DNA from: Leisingera thetidis
GTDB lineage: Bacteria > Pseudomonadota > Alphaproteobacteria > Rhodobacterales > Rhodobacteraceae
Direction of reading: 5' to 3'
DNA length: 64,000 bases
Assembly: GCF_025857195.1 (NCBI RefSeq)
Contig: NZ_CP109787.1
Coordinates: forward strand, 3,261,501 to 3,325,500
Below are positions 32,985 through 41,395 of the stretch, piece by piece. The notes below the pieces were generated by a model, which was not told the DNA's origin, did not search any database, and saw only the letters and a program-made list of their open reading frames with translations. The position numbers were made by a program, and so were the translations under genes. How positions within the stretch are numbered: the first letter of the stretch is position 1; every line of letters begins with the position of its first letter.

Positions 32985-34688
32985 TCAGCCCGCCAGCTCG
33001 TCGAGGCTGAGGGCAAAGGTTCCTGCAGCGCCAGCCTGCGCATGGGCCAGCAGGCTGCCATGTTCGGGCAGCATCCGGGTGATGTAGAACCGCGCCAGCT
33101 TCTCGCGCGGGCCGCCCTGATCCGCCATTGCTGCGGCCAGGTGGTAATGGCCGCCCAGCACCCGGGCAAAGGCCCGCAGGTACGGCACCGAACCGGCAAA
33201 GCGGTCCTGCATGTCCTCCTGCGCCACCAGCCATTCGGTGGCCTCGCGCAGGGATTCACAGGCCTGCCAGACGGATTCAGCCATATTCGGATGGGTGGAA
33301 CGGGCGCGTTCCGCCTGGTCCTCGATCTCGTCGATCAGGCCAAAGGCCATTTCGCCGCCATCCATCATCTTGCGCGCCACCAGATCCATCGACTGAATGC
33401 CGTTGGTGCCCTCGTAGATCGCCGTCACCCGCACGTCGCGGTAATACTGCGCAGCGCCGGATTCCTCGATGAAGCCCATGCCGCCATGCACCTGCACCCC
33501 GGTCTCGGACACCCGGATGCCGGTATCGGTGCCAAAGGCCTTGGCGATCGGCGTCAGGAAGGCTGCGCGCGACGCCCAGCTGCTGTCGCCGGTGGCGGTC
33601 TGCATGTCGATTGCCTGGGCACAGGCCAGCAGGATCGCGCGGGCGGCAAACAGATCCGCCTTCATCTCCATCAGCATCCGGCGCACATCGGCATGGTCGG
33701 CAATGAACCCGCTGGCGCTGCGGCCCTGCTTGCGCTCCAGCGCATAACCCAGCGCATGCTGATAGGCGCCCTCGCCCGCACCAACGCCCTGCCCGCCCAC
33801 GCCGAGGCGGGCGTTGTTCATCATGGTGAACATCGCCGCCATGCCGCCATGTTCCTCGCCCACCAGCCAGCCGGTGGCGCCGTCATACTGCATCACGCAG
33901 GTGGGGGAGCCGTGCAGCCCCATCTTGTGCTCCAGGCTGACCACCTTCAGGTCATTGGCCGTGCCCGGATTGCCATCCGCATCCGGCAGGAATTTCGGCA
34001 CCAGGAACAGCGAAATCCCCTTGGTCCCCGGCGCCCCGTCCGGCAGCCGCGCCAGCACCAGGTGGCAGATATTGCCGCAGAAATCATTGTCGCCCCAGGA
34101 AATGAAGATCTTCTGGCCGCTGACCGCATAGGTGCCATCGCCGTTCGGCACCGCCTTGGAGCTGAGCGCGCCCACATCCGAACCCGCCTGCGGTTCTGTC
34201 AGGTTCATGGTGCCGGACCATTCGCCGGAAATCAGCCTGGGCAGGTACAGGTCCTTGATCGCGTCCGAGGCGTGATGCTCCAGCGCCTCGATCTGGCCCT
34301 GGCTCATCAAGGGCGCCAGCTGCAGCGACAGGCAGGCGCCCGCCATCATCTCGTTGACCGCGGTGGCCACCGTCAGCGGCAGCCCCATGCCGCCTTGCTC
34401 TTCCGGTGCGCACATGCCGATCCAGCCGCCCTCCGCGATGGCCTTGAAGCCATCGCCATAACCGGGCGAAGTGCGCAGCACGCCGTTTTCCAGATAGGCC
34501 GGCGTCAGGTCGCCGTTGCGCTGCAAGGGGGCCATCACTTCGCCGCACATCTTGCCCGCCTCGTTGAGGATGGCGCTCACGACATCCGCGGTGGCCTCGG
34601 AGAACCGGTCTGTGGCCGCGACGGCGTCATAGCCAACAACGTGGTTCAGCAGAAATTCATACTCGGGAACGGGGGCACGGAAGGTCAT
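32985..34688 (-). CDS. Acyl-CoA dehydrogenase of the long (DmdC/AidB-like) type
   Basis: A 567-aa flavoenzyme. It has GMCAPEEQGGMGLP (about residues 90-103), MNLTEPQAGSDVGAL with the FAD and substrate loop (about 161-175), GGQGVGAGEGAYQHALGYA, and VTAIYEGTNGIQSMDLVARK, in which the Glu of YEGTN is the likely base. Its length and C-terminal extension match the 3-methylmercaptopropionyl-CoA dehydrogenase (DmdC) group common in roseobacters; several paralogues exist, so the substrate is uncertain. It would feed ETF and the ETF-QO at 19899-21548. A palindrome lies in its upstream region. Confidence 0.88.
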   Translation of the reverse strand: MTFRAPVPEYEFLLNHVVGYDAVAATDRFSEATADVVSAILNEAGKMCGEVMAPLQRNGDLTPAYLENGVLRTSPGYGDGFKAIAEGGWIGMCAPEEQGGMGLPLTVATAVNEMMAGACLSLQLAPLMSQGQIEALEHHASDAIKDLYLPRLISGEWSGTMNLTEPQAGSDVGALSSKAVPNGDGTYAVSGQKIFISWGDNDFCGNICHLVLARLPDGAPGTKGISLFLVPKFLPDADGNPGTANDLKVVSLEHKMGLHGSPTCVMQYDGATGWLVGEEHGGMAAMFTMMNNARLGVGGQGVGAGEGAYQHALGYALERKQGRSASGFIADHADVRRMLMEMKADLFAARAILLACAQAIDMQTATGDSSWASRAAFLTPIAKAFGTDTGIRVSETGVQVHGGMGFIEESGAAQYYRDVRVTAIYEGTNGIQSMDLVARKMMDGGEMAFGLIDEIEDQAERARSTHPNMAESVWQACESLREATEWLVAQEDMQDRFAGSVPYLRAFARVLGGHYHLAAAMADQGGPREKLARFYITRMLPEHGSLLAHAQAGAAGTFALSLDELAG

Positions 34689-34770
34689 GGGCGTCCTTTT
34701 GCGGTCTTTCGGGGGCGTCCTGGCGCGGGCAGTCTTGGCTTCCCGGCACGGGCCTATTATGGTCAGTGGC

Positions 34771-34801
34771 TTGACCGATTACCTAATCGGACGCCTATAT
34801 C
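34771..34801. promoter_or_regulatory. Promoter-like element with a perfect palindrome between the acyl-CoA dehydrogenase and sua5 genes
   Basis: CCGATTA-CC-TAATCGG (34775-34790) is a perfect 7-bp inverted repeat. It overlaps a -35-like TTGACC (34771-34776) and precedes TATATC, a -10-like sequence about 19 bp later towards sua5. A CATAAT-like -10 (34756-34761) faces the other gene. A dimeric repressor such as a TetR or MarR protein bound here could control the dehydrogenase. No regulator gene is adjacent. Confidence 0.5.
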
Positions 34802-34829
34802 AATCAACCAAAACGCCGCGTCACCCGGA

Positions 34830-35780
34830 ATGCCCCAGCAAAACACCGAAATTCTTGCCGCCACGGCAACCGGCATTGCCCGTGCCGCGCAGCTGTTGCG
34901 GCAGGGTGAGCTGGTCTCCTTCCCCACCGAAACCGTCTATGGCCTTGGCGCCGATGCCCGCCAGGGCGCGTCAGTGGCGGCAATCTACGAGGCCAAGGGG
35001 CGTCCGTCCTTCAACCCGCTGATTGCTCATCTGCATTCGGCAGAAGCGGCGCAGCGCTATGTGGTGTGGAACGCGACGGCCGAGACGCTGGCGCAGGCGT
35101 TCTGGCCCGGCCCGCTGACGCTTGTCCTGCCGCTGCGCGACGGCCACGGGATCTCGCCGCTGGTGACCGCCGGGCTGGACACCCTGGGCGTGCGGGTGCC
35201 CGCCCATCCGGCCGGCCAGGCCTTGCTGCAGGCGCTGGACGGTCCGGTGGCCGCCCCTTCGGCCAATCCCTCCGGCAGGATCAGCCCGACCACGGCGGCG
35301 CATGTGCGGGCCGGGCTGGGCGGGCGTATCGCCGCGATCCTGGACGATGGCGCCTGCGGTGTCGGGCTGGAGTCGGCAATCATCGGCCTGGCCGGACCGG
35401 AACCGGTGCTGCTGCGCCCCGGCGGGCTGGCGGCGGAACAGATCGAGGCGGTGCTGGGCCGCAAGCTGGCGCAGCGCGATGCCGGCGATCCGCTGACCGC
35501 TCCCGGCCAGCTGCTGTCGCATTACGCCCCCGGCGCCCCGGTCAGGCTGAACGCCGCAAAGCCTGGCGGCGGCGAGCTCTATCTCGGTTTCGGCCCCGGC
35601 GACTGCGACCTGAACCTGTCGCGGGACGCTGACCTGGCGGAAGCGGCGGCCAATCTATTCGGCCACCTGCACCGGCTGGACGCACTTGGCAAACCCATCG
35701 CCGTCGCCCCGGTCCCGGATCACGGTCTGGGAGAGGCCATCAACGACCGCCTCCGCCGCGCCGCCGCACCGCGGGACTGA
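34830..35780 (+). CDS. tsaC: L-threonylcarbamoyladenylate synthase (Sua5/YciO/YrdC family)
   Basis: A 316-aa Sua5-type enzyme. The YrdC domain (about residues 10-200) has FPTETVYGLGADAR, KGRPSFNPLIAHL and the Lys/Arg-rich SAPSANPSGRISPTTA-like segment; the C-terminal Sua5 domain begins after PGQLLSHYAPGAPV. It makes the threonylcarbamoyl-AMP used for t6A37 of ANN-decoding tRNAs. ATG 34830 gives the family N-terminus; the long open frame upstream is antisense shadow of the dehydrogenase and is excluded. Confidence 0.94.
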   Translation: MPQQNTEILAATATGIARAAQLLRQGELVSFPTETVYGLGADARQGASVAAIYEAKGRPSFNPLIAHLHSAEAAQRYVVWNATAETLAQAFWPGPLTLVLPLRDGHGISPLVTAGLDTLGVRVPAHPAGQALLQALDGPVAAPSANPSGRISPTTAAHVRAGLGGRIAAILDDGACGVGLESAIIGLAGPEPVLLRPGGLAAEQIEAVLGRKLAQRDAGDPLTAPGQLLSHYAPGAPVRLNAAKPGGGELYLGFGPGDCDLNLSRDADLAEAAANLFGHLHRLDALGKPIAVAPVPDHGLGEAINDRLRRAAAPRD

Positions 35781-35867
35781 ACCCCGGCCAGAGAGCGCCC
35801 GCCTTTTGGCCCCCCTCGCATAGAGATGCCAAACCGCAAAGTCACACCCTTGCCCGCCGCAGCTGCG

Positions 35868-35903
35868 GATCTTCTTTCTGGTCCGGAAAACTCCCGCCGG
35901 AGG
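35868..35903 (-). repeat. Dispersed intergenic repeat, family 1, inverted short copy
   Basis: On the minus strand this reads GCCTCCGGCGGGAGTTTTCC, then GGACCAGAAAGAAGA, closely matching the copy at 62305-62337 (GCCTCCGGCGGGGATATTTC). It touches the family 2 copy on its right, so the two families again lie side by side. Confidence 0.65.
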
Positions 35904-35981
35904 CGCGCCGTGCGCAGCACGGCGCCGGACCCAACCTTTTTACAGTCATCTTCGATGATTGGAACAAAGGGCGGGAGCCCC
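35898..35981 (+). repeat. Dispersed intergenic repeat, family 2, copy C
   Basis: GGAGGCGCGCCGTGCGCAGC opens a 9-bp perfect hairpin (GCGCCGTGC-GCA-GCACGGCGC), followed by GGACCCAAC, a small hairpin TCATC-TTC-GATGA (35946-35958) and the end box GGGCGGGAGC. The small hairpin differs from copies A and B in both arms, yet pairs. It lies between the 3' ends of tsaC and the YqgE gene. Confidence 0.8.
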
Positions 35982-36007
35982 CGGTGCCCACATATCCGGC
36001 CTGCCGT

Positions 36008-36565
36008 TCACGCGTGGCCCGCGCTGGCCGAAAGCGTCAAGGGATCCACCCCCAGCGTCTTCAGCGCCGCGCCCCATTTGCTGTCATCCGCCAGGCCGAA
36101 AACCAGCTCCGGGCTGGCCTCCGCCGTCAGCCAGCCGTTCATCGCAATCTCCGATTCCAGCTGCCCGGGGCCCCAGCCGGCATAGCCCAGCAGCACCAGA
36201 AGCTGCTCCGGCCCCTGCCCCAGCGCGATGTCCTCGAGAATGTCCAGCGTCGCGGTCATCGAAAACCCGCCCGGCACCTTCAGCGAGCTCACGTCCGATT
36301 CGTAGTCCGGCGTGTGCAGCACAAAGCCGCGCTGGGTCTCCACCGGCCCGCCGAACCGCACCGGCAGGGCCGCTGCCGCGCTGCCGTCGCCGCCCATGTC
36401 CAGCTGCTCCAGCAGATCGCCCAGCGCCACCCCGTCCGCAGGCTTGTTGACGATGAGGCCCATCGCCCCCTCATCGCCGTGCGAACACAGGAATATCACC
36501 GAGTGCTCGAACCGGGGGTCGCCAATTCCGGGCATTGCAATCAAGAGCTTGCCAGTCAGATCCAT
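36008..36565 (-). CDS. YqgE/AlgH family protein
   Basis: A 185-aa protein with the whole family pattern: LTGKLLIAMPGIGDPRFEHS, IFLCSHGDEGAMGLIVNKP (about residues 23-42) and LLGYAGWGPGQLESEI (about 125-140). YqgE/AlgH is widespread, with an unresolved biochemical role in transcription or stress control. It is single-gene, divergent from the DsbD-like gene. Confidence 0.93.
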   Translation of the reverse strand: MDLTGKLLIAMPGIGDPRFEHSVIFLCSHGDEGAMGLIVNKPADGVALGDLLEQLDMGGDGSAAAALPVRFGGPVETQRGFVLHTPDYESDVSSLKVPGGFSMTATLDILEDIALGQGPEQLLVLLGYAGWGPGQLESEIAMNGWLTAEASPELVFGLADDSKWGAALKTLGVDPLTLSASAGHA

Positions 36566-36742
36566 GAAATTCCGTCTTTCTGCTGCCTCCCCCCACCATG
36601 ACGTTCCCCCGCCCCGCGCGCAAGGGGCGCATCGGTGCAGCCCGGCAGCGCATTCGGCAAAATTACCGCAAACGCAGGGTGGACCGGGCTATGACCGGAA
36701 CGTGACTTGGCAAAGCCGCCCGCCAGGCGCATGTATCCAGGC

Positions 36743-37564
36743 ATGAGACAGAACCTGATCACCCCCGCTGCCGCTCTGGCAGCGCTGTTTGCCGCGACGG
36801 CAGTCACCCCGGCCCTTTCCGGCGCCGCAGATGGCGAGATCGTGCAGATCGAGGTGCTGGACGGCGGCATCACGCCGCGCGGCACTTACCAGGCGGCACT
36901 GCGGATCACGCTGCAGCCGGGCTGGAAGACCTATTGGCGCGCGCCCGGCGATGCCGGCATCCCGCCCAGCTTCTCCTGGCGCGGCGCCCGCAATCTCGGC
37001 GGGCTGTCGATGACCTGGCCCGCGCCCGAGGTTTTCCTGACCTCCGGCTACCGCACCATCGGCTATCACGACCAGCTGGTGCTGCCGCTGGAAGTCACGC
37101 CTGAAACCCCGGGCAAGCCGGTGCGCCTCAAGGGGCGGATGCAGCTGGGCGTGTGCAAGGACGTCTGCGTGCCCGCCGAACTGAGCTTTGACCACCCGCT
37201 GGACGGCGATGCCGGCCGCAATCCGGCAATTGCCGCGGCGCTGGCCAGCCGCCCGTGGTCGGCCAAGGAAGCCGGCGTGCGCCATGCCGCCTGCAGCCTC
37301 AGCCCCTCGGACTACGGCATGAAGGTCACCGCGCGCATCTCGATGCCCTCAGCCGGCGGTGAGGAGATTGCGGTGATCGAGCCCGGCACGCCCGGCCTTT
37401 ATGCCGGGGAGACCGTTAGCCGCCGCGAAGGCGGGATACTGGTCGCCGAGACCGAATTCCTGCCCGCCGACGGCAATGCCTATGCCATCGACCGCTCCAG
37501 GCTGCGGATCACCGTGCTGGGCAGCGGCCACGCGGTGGACATCTTGGGCTGCAGCGCCGGATGA
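36743..37564 (+). CDS. Periplasmic DsbD N-terminal-domain protein (thiol-disulfide exchange)
   Basis: A 273-aa exported protein: signal peptide (residues 1-about 28), then a DsbD-alpha-like domain with GWKTYWRAPGDAGIPPSF (about 58-75) and the redox pair GVCKDVCVP (Cys-x3-Cys, about 133-141). It lacks the membrane and thioredoxin domains of full DsbD, so it would be a soluble receiver of electrons from a CcdA-like partner encoded elsewhere. ATG 36743 is preferred because it starts the signal peptide. It overlaps the Nudix gene by 4 nt. Confidence 0.85.
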   Translation: MRQNLITPAAALAALFAATAVTPALSGAADGEIVQIEVLDGGITPRGTYQAALRITLQPGWKTYWRAPGDAGIPPSFSWRGARNLGGLSMTWPAPEVFLTSGYRTIGYHDQLVLPLEVTPETPGKPVRLKGRMQLGVCKDVCVPAELSFDHPLDGDAGRNPAIAAALASRPWSAKEAGVRHAACSLSPSDYGMKVTARISMPSAGGEEIAVIEPGTPGLYAGETVSRREGGILVAETEFLPADGNAYAIDRSRLRITVLGSGHAVDILGCSAG

Positions 37565-38025
37565 GCATTCCGCACAGCCCGCCGCCGCGCCCGGTCCTGG
37601 GCGCGATTGCCGTGGTCTGCCGCCATTTTGATGGCGCCGACCATGTGATCCTGGTGCAGCGCGGCAGGGAGCCCAACGCCGGCTGGTGGGGCTTTCCCGG
37701 CGGCCATGTGGAGATGGGCGAGACCGCCCTGCAGGCTGCCGCGCGCGAGCTGCAGGAGGAAACCGGCGTGATTGCCGAACCGCTGGAGTATCTCACCAAT
37801 GTGGATGTTCTGGCCCGCAGCGCAGACGGCGCGGTGCAGCGCCAGTATCTGCTGACCGTGGTTCTGTGTGAATATGTCAGCGGCGAGCCGGTGCCGGACG
37901 ACGACGCCGAGCAGGCCGAGTGGGTCCCGATTGCCGGGATCGAAACCCGCGGCCTGCAGCTGCTGGATCAGGTGGCGGATGCGGCGCGGCTGGCTCAGGC
38001 CCGCTGTCGCGAGCTGACCCGGTAG
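37561..38025 (+). CDS. Nudix hydrolase
   Basis: A 154-aa Nudix protein with the full Nudix box GGHVEMGETALQAAARELQEETGV (about residues 42-65; the GX5EX7REUXEEXGU residues are all present). These enzymes hydrolyse nucleoside diphosphates linked to another group; the substrate is unknown. It is coupled (ATGA) to the DsbD-like gene, and its 3' end overlaps the convergent RND pump gene by 31 bp. Confidence 0.9.
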   Translation: MSIPHSPPPRPVLGAIAVVCRHFDGADHVILVQRGREPNAGWWGFPGGHVEMGETALQAAARELQEETGVIAEPLEYLTNVDVLARSADGAVQRQYLLTVVLCEYVSGEPVPDDDAEQAEWVPIAGIETRGLQLLDQVADAARLAQARCRELTR

Positions 38026-41000
38026 GCAAGGCTCCCCGCCAGATAGGCCAGCAGCGCCAGCAGCAGCGCCCCGGCGATACAGGCCAGCAGCCCGGCCCGC
38101 ACCGGCTCCATCGCTGCCAGCGCAGGCACCGCCCGCAGCAGCGGATGCAGCGCGCCGGTGGCCATCGGCCAGCCCAGTGCCAGCACCAGCCAGCCCAGCT
38201 GCGCCAGCGCCGTGCCCAGTACCAGCCAGCGCAGCCGTCCGGCCCCCTGCCGCAGCGCGCGGCGCAGCGCCGTCAGCGGCCGCGACAGGTCGCGCTGCAC
38301 CGCCACCAGGGCCGGCACCACCAGCAGCACCAGGAACATGCCGAACCCCAGGCCGTAAACCAGGGTGATCACCGTCGGCTTGAGGAACTGCGCCTGCTGC
38401 GAGCGCTCGAACAGCAGCGGCGCCAGCCCCAGCACCGTGGTCATCGTGGTCAGCATCACCGGCCGCAGCCGGTCCGCCGCCGCGTCGATGATCGACGGCA
38501 CCAGCCCGCGGTCCTCGGCGTACTGGTCAATGGTGGTGACCAGAACGATGGAATCGTTGATGATGATCCCGGTCATCCCCAGCAGGCCCACCACCGTGAA
38601 CATGCTGAGCGGCACCTCCCACATGAAATGGCCCCAGATGGTGCCGACGAGGCCGAAGGGAATGATCGCCATCACCACCACGGGCCGGGTCCAGCTGGCA
38701 AAGATCCAGGCCAGCACCAGGTAGATGCCGGTGAGGCACAGGATCAGCCCGGTGCCCGCTTCCTGCAGGAAGGTCTGCTCCTGCTCGGCCAGCCCTGACA
38801 GCTGCCACTCCACCTGCCGTTCGCTGGCGATCTGCGGCAGAATCTCTTGCTCCAAAGCCTGCATCACCGCTTCGGCGCGCACCGGGTCGTCCTCGGAAAT
38901 GTCGCCGGTGACGCTGATCACCCGGATGCCGTTTTCCCGCCGCACGGTGGAAAACCCGGTGCGCTGGGTGACCGAGACGATATCCGCCAGCGGCACATAG
39001 ATGCCGCTGGGCGCCCGCATCAGGGTGCGCTCCAGGAAATCGGCGGTCAGTTCGTTTTCCGGCAGCTCCACCCGGATGGTGGCGCTGCGCGGCCCGTCCG
39101 GATAGGTCGCCGCCTCGATGCCGTTCAGCCGAGCCCTGAGCGCCTGCCCCAGGCTGCCGATGGTGAAATTCAGCGCCTGCCCCTGCGGGGTGAGGTCGAG
39201 GATCACCTCTTCCTTGTCGTAGGCCAGGTTGTCCTCGACCGCCGAAACCTCGGGGAAGCGCAGCAATGCGGTCTTCAGGTCCTCGGAGGCGGCCTTGAGC
39301 ACCTGCACGCTGGCGCCGGCGAACTGCACATCCAGTGCATCGCCGCCCGGCCCGGAGCGCCAGCTGCGGAAGGAGATGGTTTCCACCAGCGGATGGCGCA
39401 CCACCCGCTCCTGCAGTTCGGCAACAAAGGCAAAGCTGGAATAGGGGCGCAGGTCGGCGTCGATCAGCTCGATCGAGATGCCGCCCAGCAGGTCGGCGTC
39501 CTTGGCCTCCACCCCGCTCAGGCCCCGTCCGGCATTGCCGCCGGTCTCGGCCATCACGAAATCCAGCGGGTTGCGGCCGTAGCGTTCCGCGTATTCGGCG
39601 CCCAGCGCCTCGGCGGCGCGCTGCATCTCGCGCATCATCATGAGGGTATCGGCGCGGCTGGCGCCTTCGGTCATGGCAAAATTGCCGGTGACGGAGCCGC
39701 GCTCCGGCGCATTGAAGAAGCGCCACTGCACATCGCCGTTGATGAACAGTGCGGCCTGGCTGGCCAGCACTGCCAGCGCCCCGGCCAGCACCGCGTAGCG
39801 GGCGGTGACAACCATGCCCATCAGCGGCCGGAAGGCATGGTCGCGCAACCAGCGGAAGCCGCGGTTCACCATCCGGTTCGGCCAGTCGTACCAGTGGCGC
39901 GCCTGGGCATGGGTCAGCGCATGGGCCAGGTGGTTGGGCAGGATCAGGAAGCATTCCACCAGCGAGGCCGCCAGCACCGCGATCACGGTGAAGGGAATGT
40001 CGCGGATCAGCTCGCCGAAGCGTCCGCCCACCAGCGTCAGCCCGAAAAAGGCGATGATGGTGGTCAGGGTCGCCGCAAAGACCGGCATCGCCATGCGCCG
40101 GGCCGCATTCTCGGCGGCCTGGATCGGGGTTTCGCCCAGCCGCCGCACCCGGAAATCGGCGTGCTCGCCCACCACGATGGCATCATCCACCACGATGCCG
40201 AGGGTGATGATCAGGCCGAACAGGCTGATCATGTTGATGGTGATCCCGGCGGCATACATCAGCGCAACGGCGGCAAACATCGCCGCCGGGATGCCCGCCG
40301 CAACCCAAAACGCGATCCGGGTGTTGAGGAAAAGGAACAGGAGGCACAGCACCAGGCCCAGCCCCATCAGCCCGTTGTCGATCAGGATGTCCAGCCGGTT
40401 GGTGATGTGTTCGGCGCGGGTGCGGATCAGCTGCGCCGTCACCCCCTGCGGCAGGCTCGCCTGCATCTGGGCCACCACATCCTGCACCTGAGCCTGCAGG
40501 CGGATGGCGTTGCCCTGATCGGAGCGGTCGATCCGGATCGACATTGCCGGGTTTTCGCCCACGAAATAAGACCGGTTGCGGTCCACGCCCTCGATCCGCA
40601 CCGACGCCACATCGCCGACGGTCAGCACCGAGCCGTCGGCATTGGTGCGCAGGACGATGGATTTCAGCTCCTCCGGTGTGCGCTTTTCGCTGCCGGTGCG
40701 CACCCGGGCATTGGCGCCGGACACATCGCCCGCCGGGTCGGCATCCACCTCGGCGGCGATGGCATCGGCAATCCCGCGCATGGTGATGTCATGGGTGATC
40801 AGCCTGGCGGTCGGCACCTCGACGATGGTTTCCGGCGCCGCCACCCCGCGGATGGTGGTGCGTGTCACCCCGGCCTCGAACAGCCGCGACACCAGCTCGT
40901 CGGCAAACTGGCCCAGCTGGCCCGCGGCCACTGGACCGGAAATCACCACATCGGTCACCCGGTCGCGCCAGGCGCCGCGCCGCACCTCCGGCTCCTCCGC

Positions 41001-41390
41001 CTCTTCCGGCAGGGTGGTGATGCCATCCACCGCCGCCTGCACGTCATCGGCGGCCTGCCCCATGTCCGAGCCGGGCTCGAATTCCATCGTCAGCGTGGCC
41101 AGCCCCTCGCGCGAGATGGAGGAGGTCTCCTCGACCCCGTCCACCGCCAGCAACGCAGGCTCCAGCACCTGCACGATGGCATTGTCCACGTCCTCGGGGC
41201 CCGCGCCTTCCCATTCGACGGTGACGGTGACGCTCTCGACGATGACATCGGGAAAAAACTGCGCCCGCATGTTGGGCATCGCTGCCGCGCCCAGCACCAG
41301 CATGATCACCAGCAGCAGGTTGGCCGCCGTGCGGTGGCGGGTGAAGTAGCTGAACAGCCCGCGGGCGGTTTGCGGCAGGTCGCGGACCAT
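37995..41390 (-). CDS. RND-superfamily efflux permease
   Basis: A 1131-aa inner-membrane pump of the AcrB type, with twelve membrane helices in two halves and two large periplasmic loops. Signatures are LGIVVDDAIVVGEH (about residues 405-418; the Asp pair of the proton relay), a second half MTGIIINDSIVLVTTIDQY and the periplasmic DVQAAVDGITTLPEE. It expels drugs or other amphiphiles with the adaptor encoded just upstream; no outer-membrane TolC gene is adjacent. The C-terminal 31 bp overlap the Nudix gene on the other strand. Confidence 0.94.
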   Translation of the reverse strand: MVRDLPQTARGLFSYFTRHRTAANLLLVIMLVLGAAAMPNMRAQFFPDVIVESVTVTVEWEGAGPEDVDNAIVQVLEPALLAVDGVEETSSISREGLATLTMEFEPGSDMGQAADDVQAAVDGITTLPEEAEEPEVRRGAWRDRVTDVVISGPVAAGQLGQFADELVSRLFEAGVTRTTIRGVAAPETIVEVPTARLITHDITMRGIADAIAAEVDADPAGDVSGANARVRTGSEKRTPEELKSIVLRTNADGSVLTVGDVASVRIEGVDRNRSYFVGENPAMSIRIDRSDQGNAIRLQAQVQDVVAQMQASLPQGVTAQLIRTRAEHITNRLDILIDNGLMGLGLVLCLLFLFLNTRIAFWVAAGIPAAMFAAVALMYAAGITINMISLFGLIITLGIVVDDAIVVGEHADFRVRRLGETPIQAAENAARRMAMPVFAATLTTIIAFFGLTLVGGRFGELIRDIPFTVIAVLAASLVECFLILPNHLAHALTHAQARHWYDWPNRMVNRGFRWLRDHAFRPLMGMVVTARYAVLAGALAVLASQAALFINGDVQWRFFNAPERGSVTGNFAMTEGASRADTLMMMREMQRAAEALGAEYAERYGRNPLDFVMAETGGNAGRGLSGVEAKDADLLGGISIELIDADLRPYSSFAFVAELQERVVRHPLVETISFRSWRSGPGGDALDVQFAGASVQVLKAASEDLKTALLRFPEVSAVEDNLAYDKEEVILDLTPQGQALNFTIGSLGQALRARLNGIEAATYPDGPRSATIRVELPENELTADFLERTLMRAPSGIYVPLADIVSVTQRTGFSTVRRENGIRVISVTGDISEDDPVRAEAVMQALEQEILPQIASERQVEWQLSGLAEQEQTFLQEAGTGLILCLTGIYLVLAWIFASWTRPVVVMAIIPFGLVGTIWGHFMWEVPLSMFTVVGLLGMTGIIINDSIVLVTTIDQYAEDRGLVPSIIDAAADRLRPVMLTTMTTVLGLAPLLFERSQQAQFLKPTVITLVYGLGFGMFLVLLVVPALVAVQRDLSRPLTALRRALRQGAGRLRWLVLGTALAQLGWLVLALGWPMATGALHPLLRAVPALAAMEPVRAGLLACIAGALLLALLAYLAGSLAYRVSSRQRA

Positions 41391-41395
41391 CGGCC

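Noticed and set aside
32850..34829. In-frame extension of tsaC by 660 codons upstream
   Set aside because: The extension lies antisense to the acyl-CoA dehydrogenase; the Sua5 domain begins just after ATG 34830.
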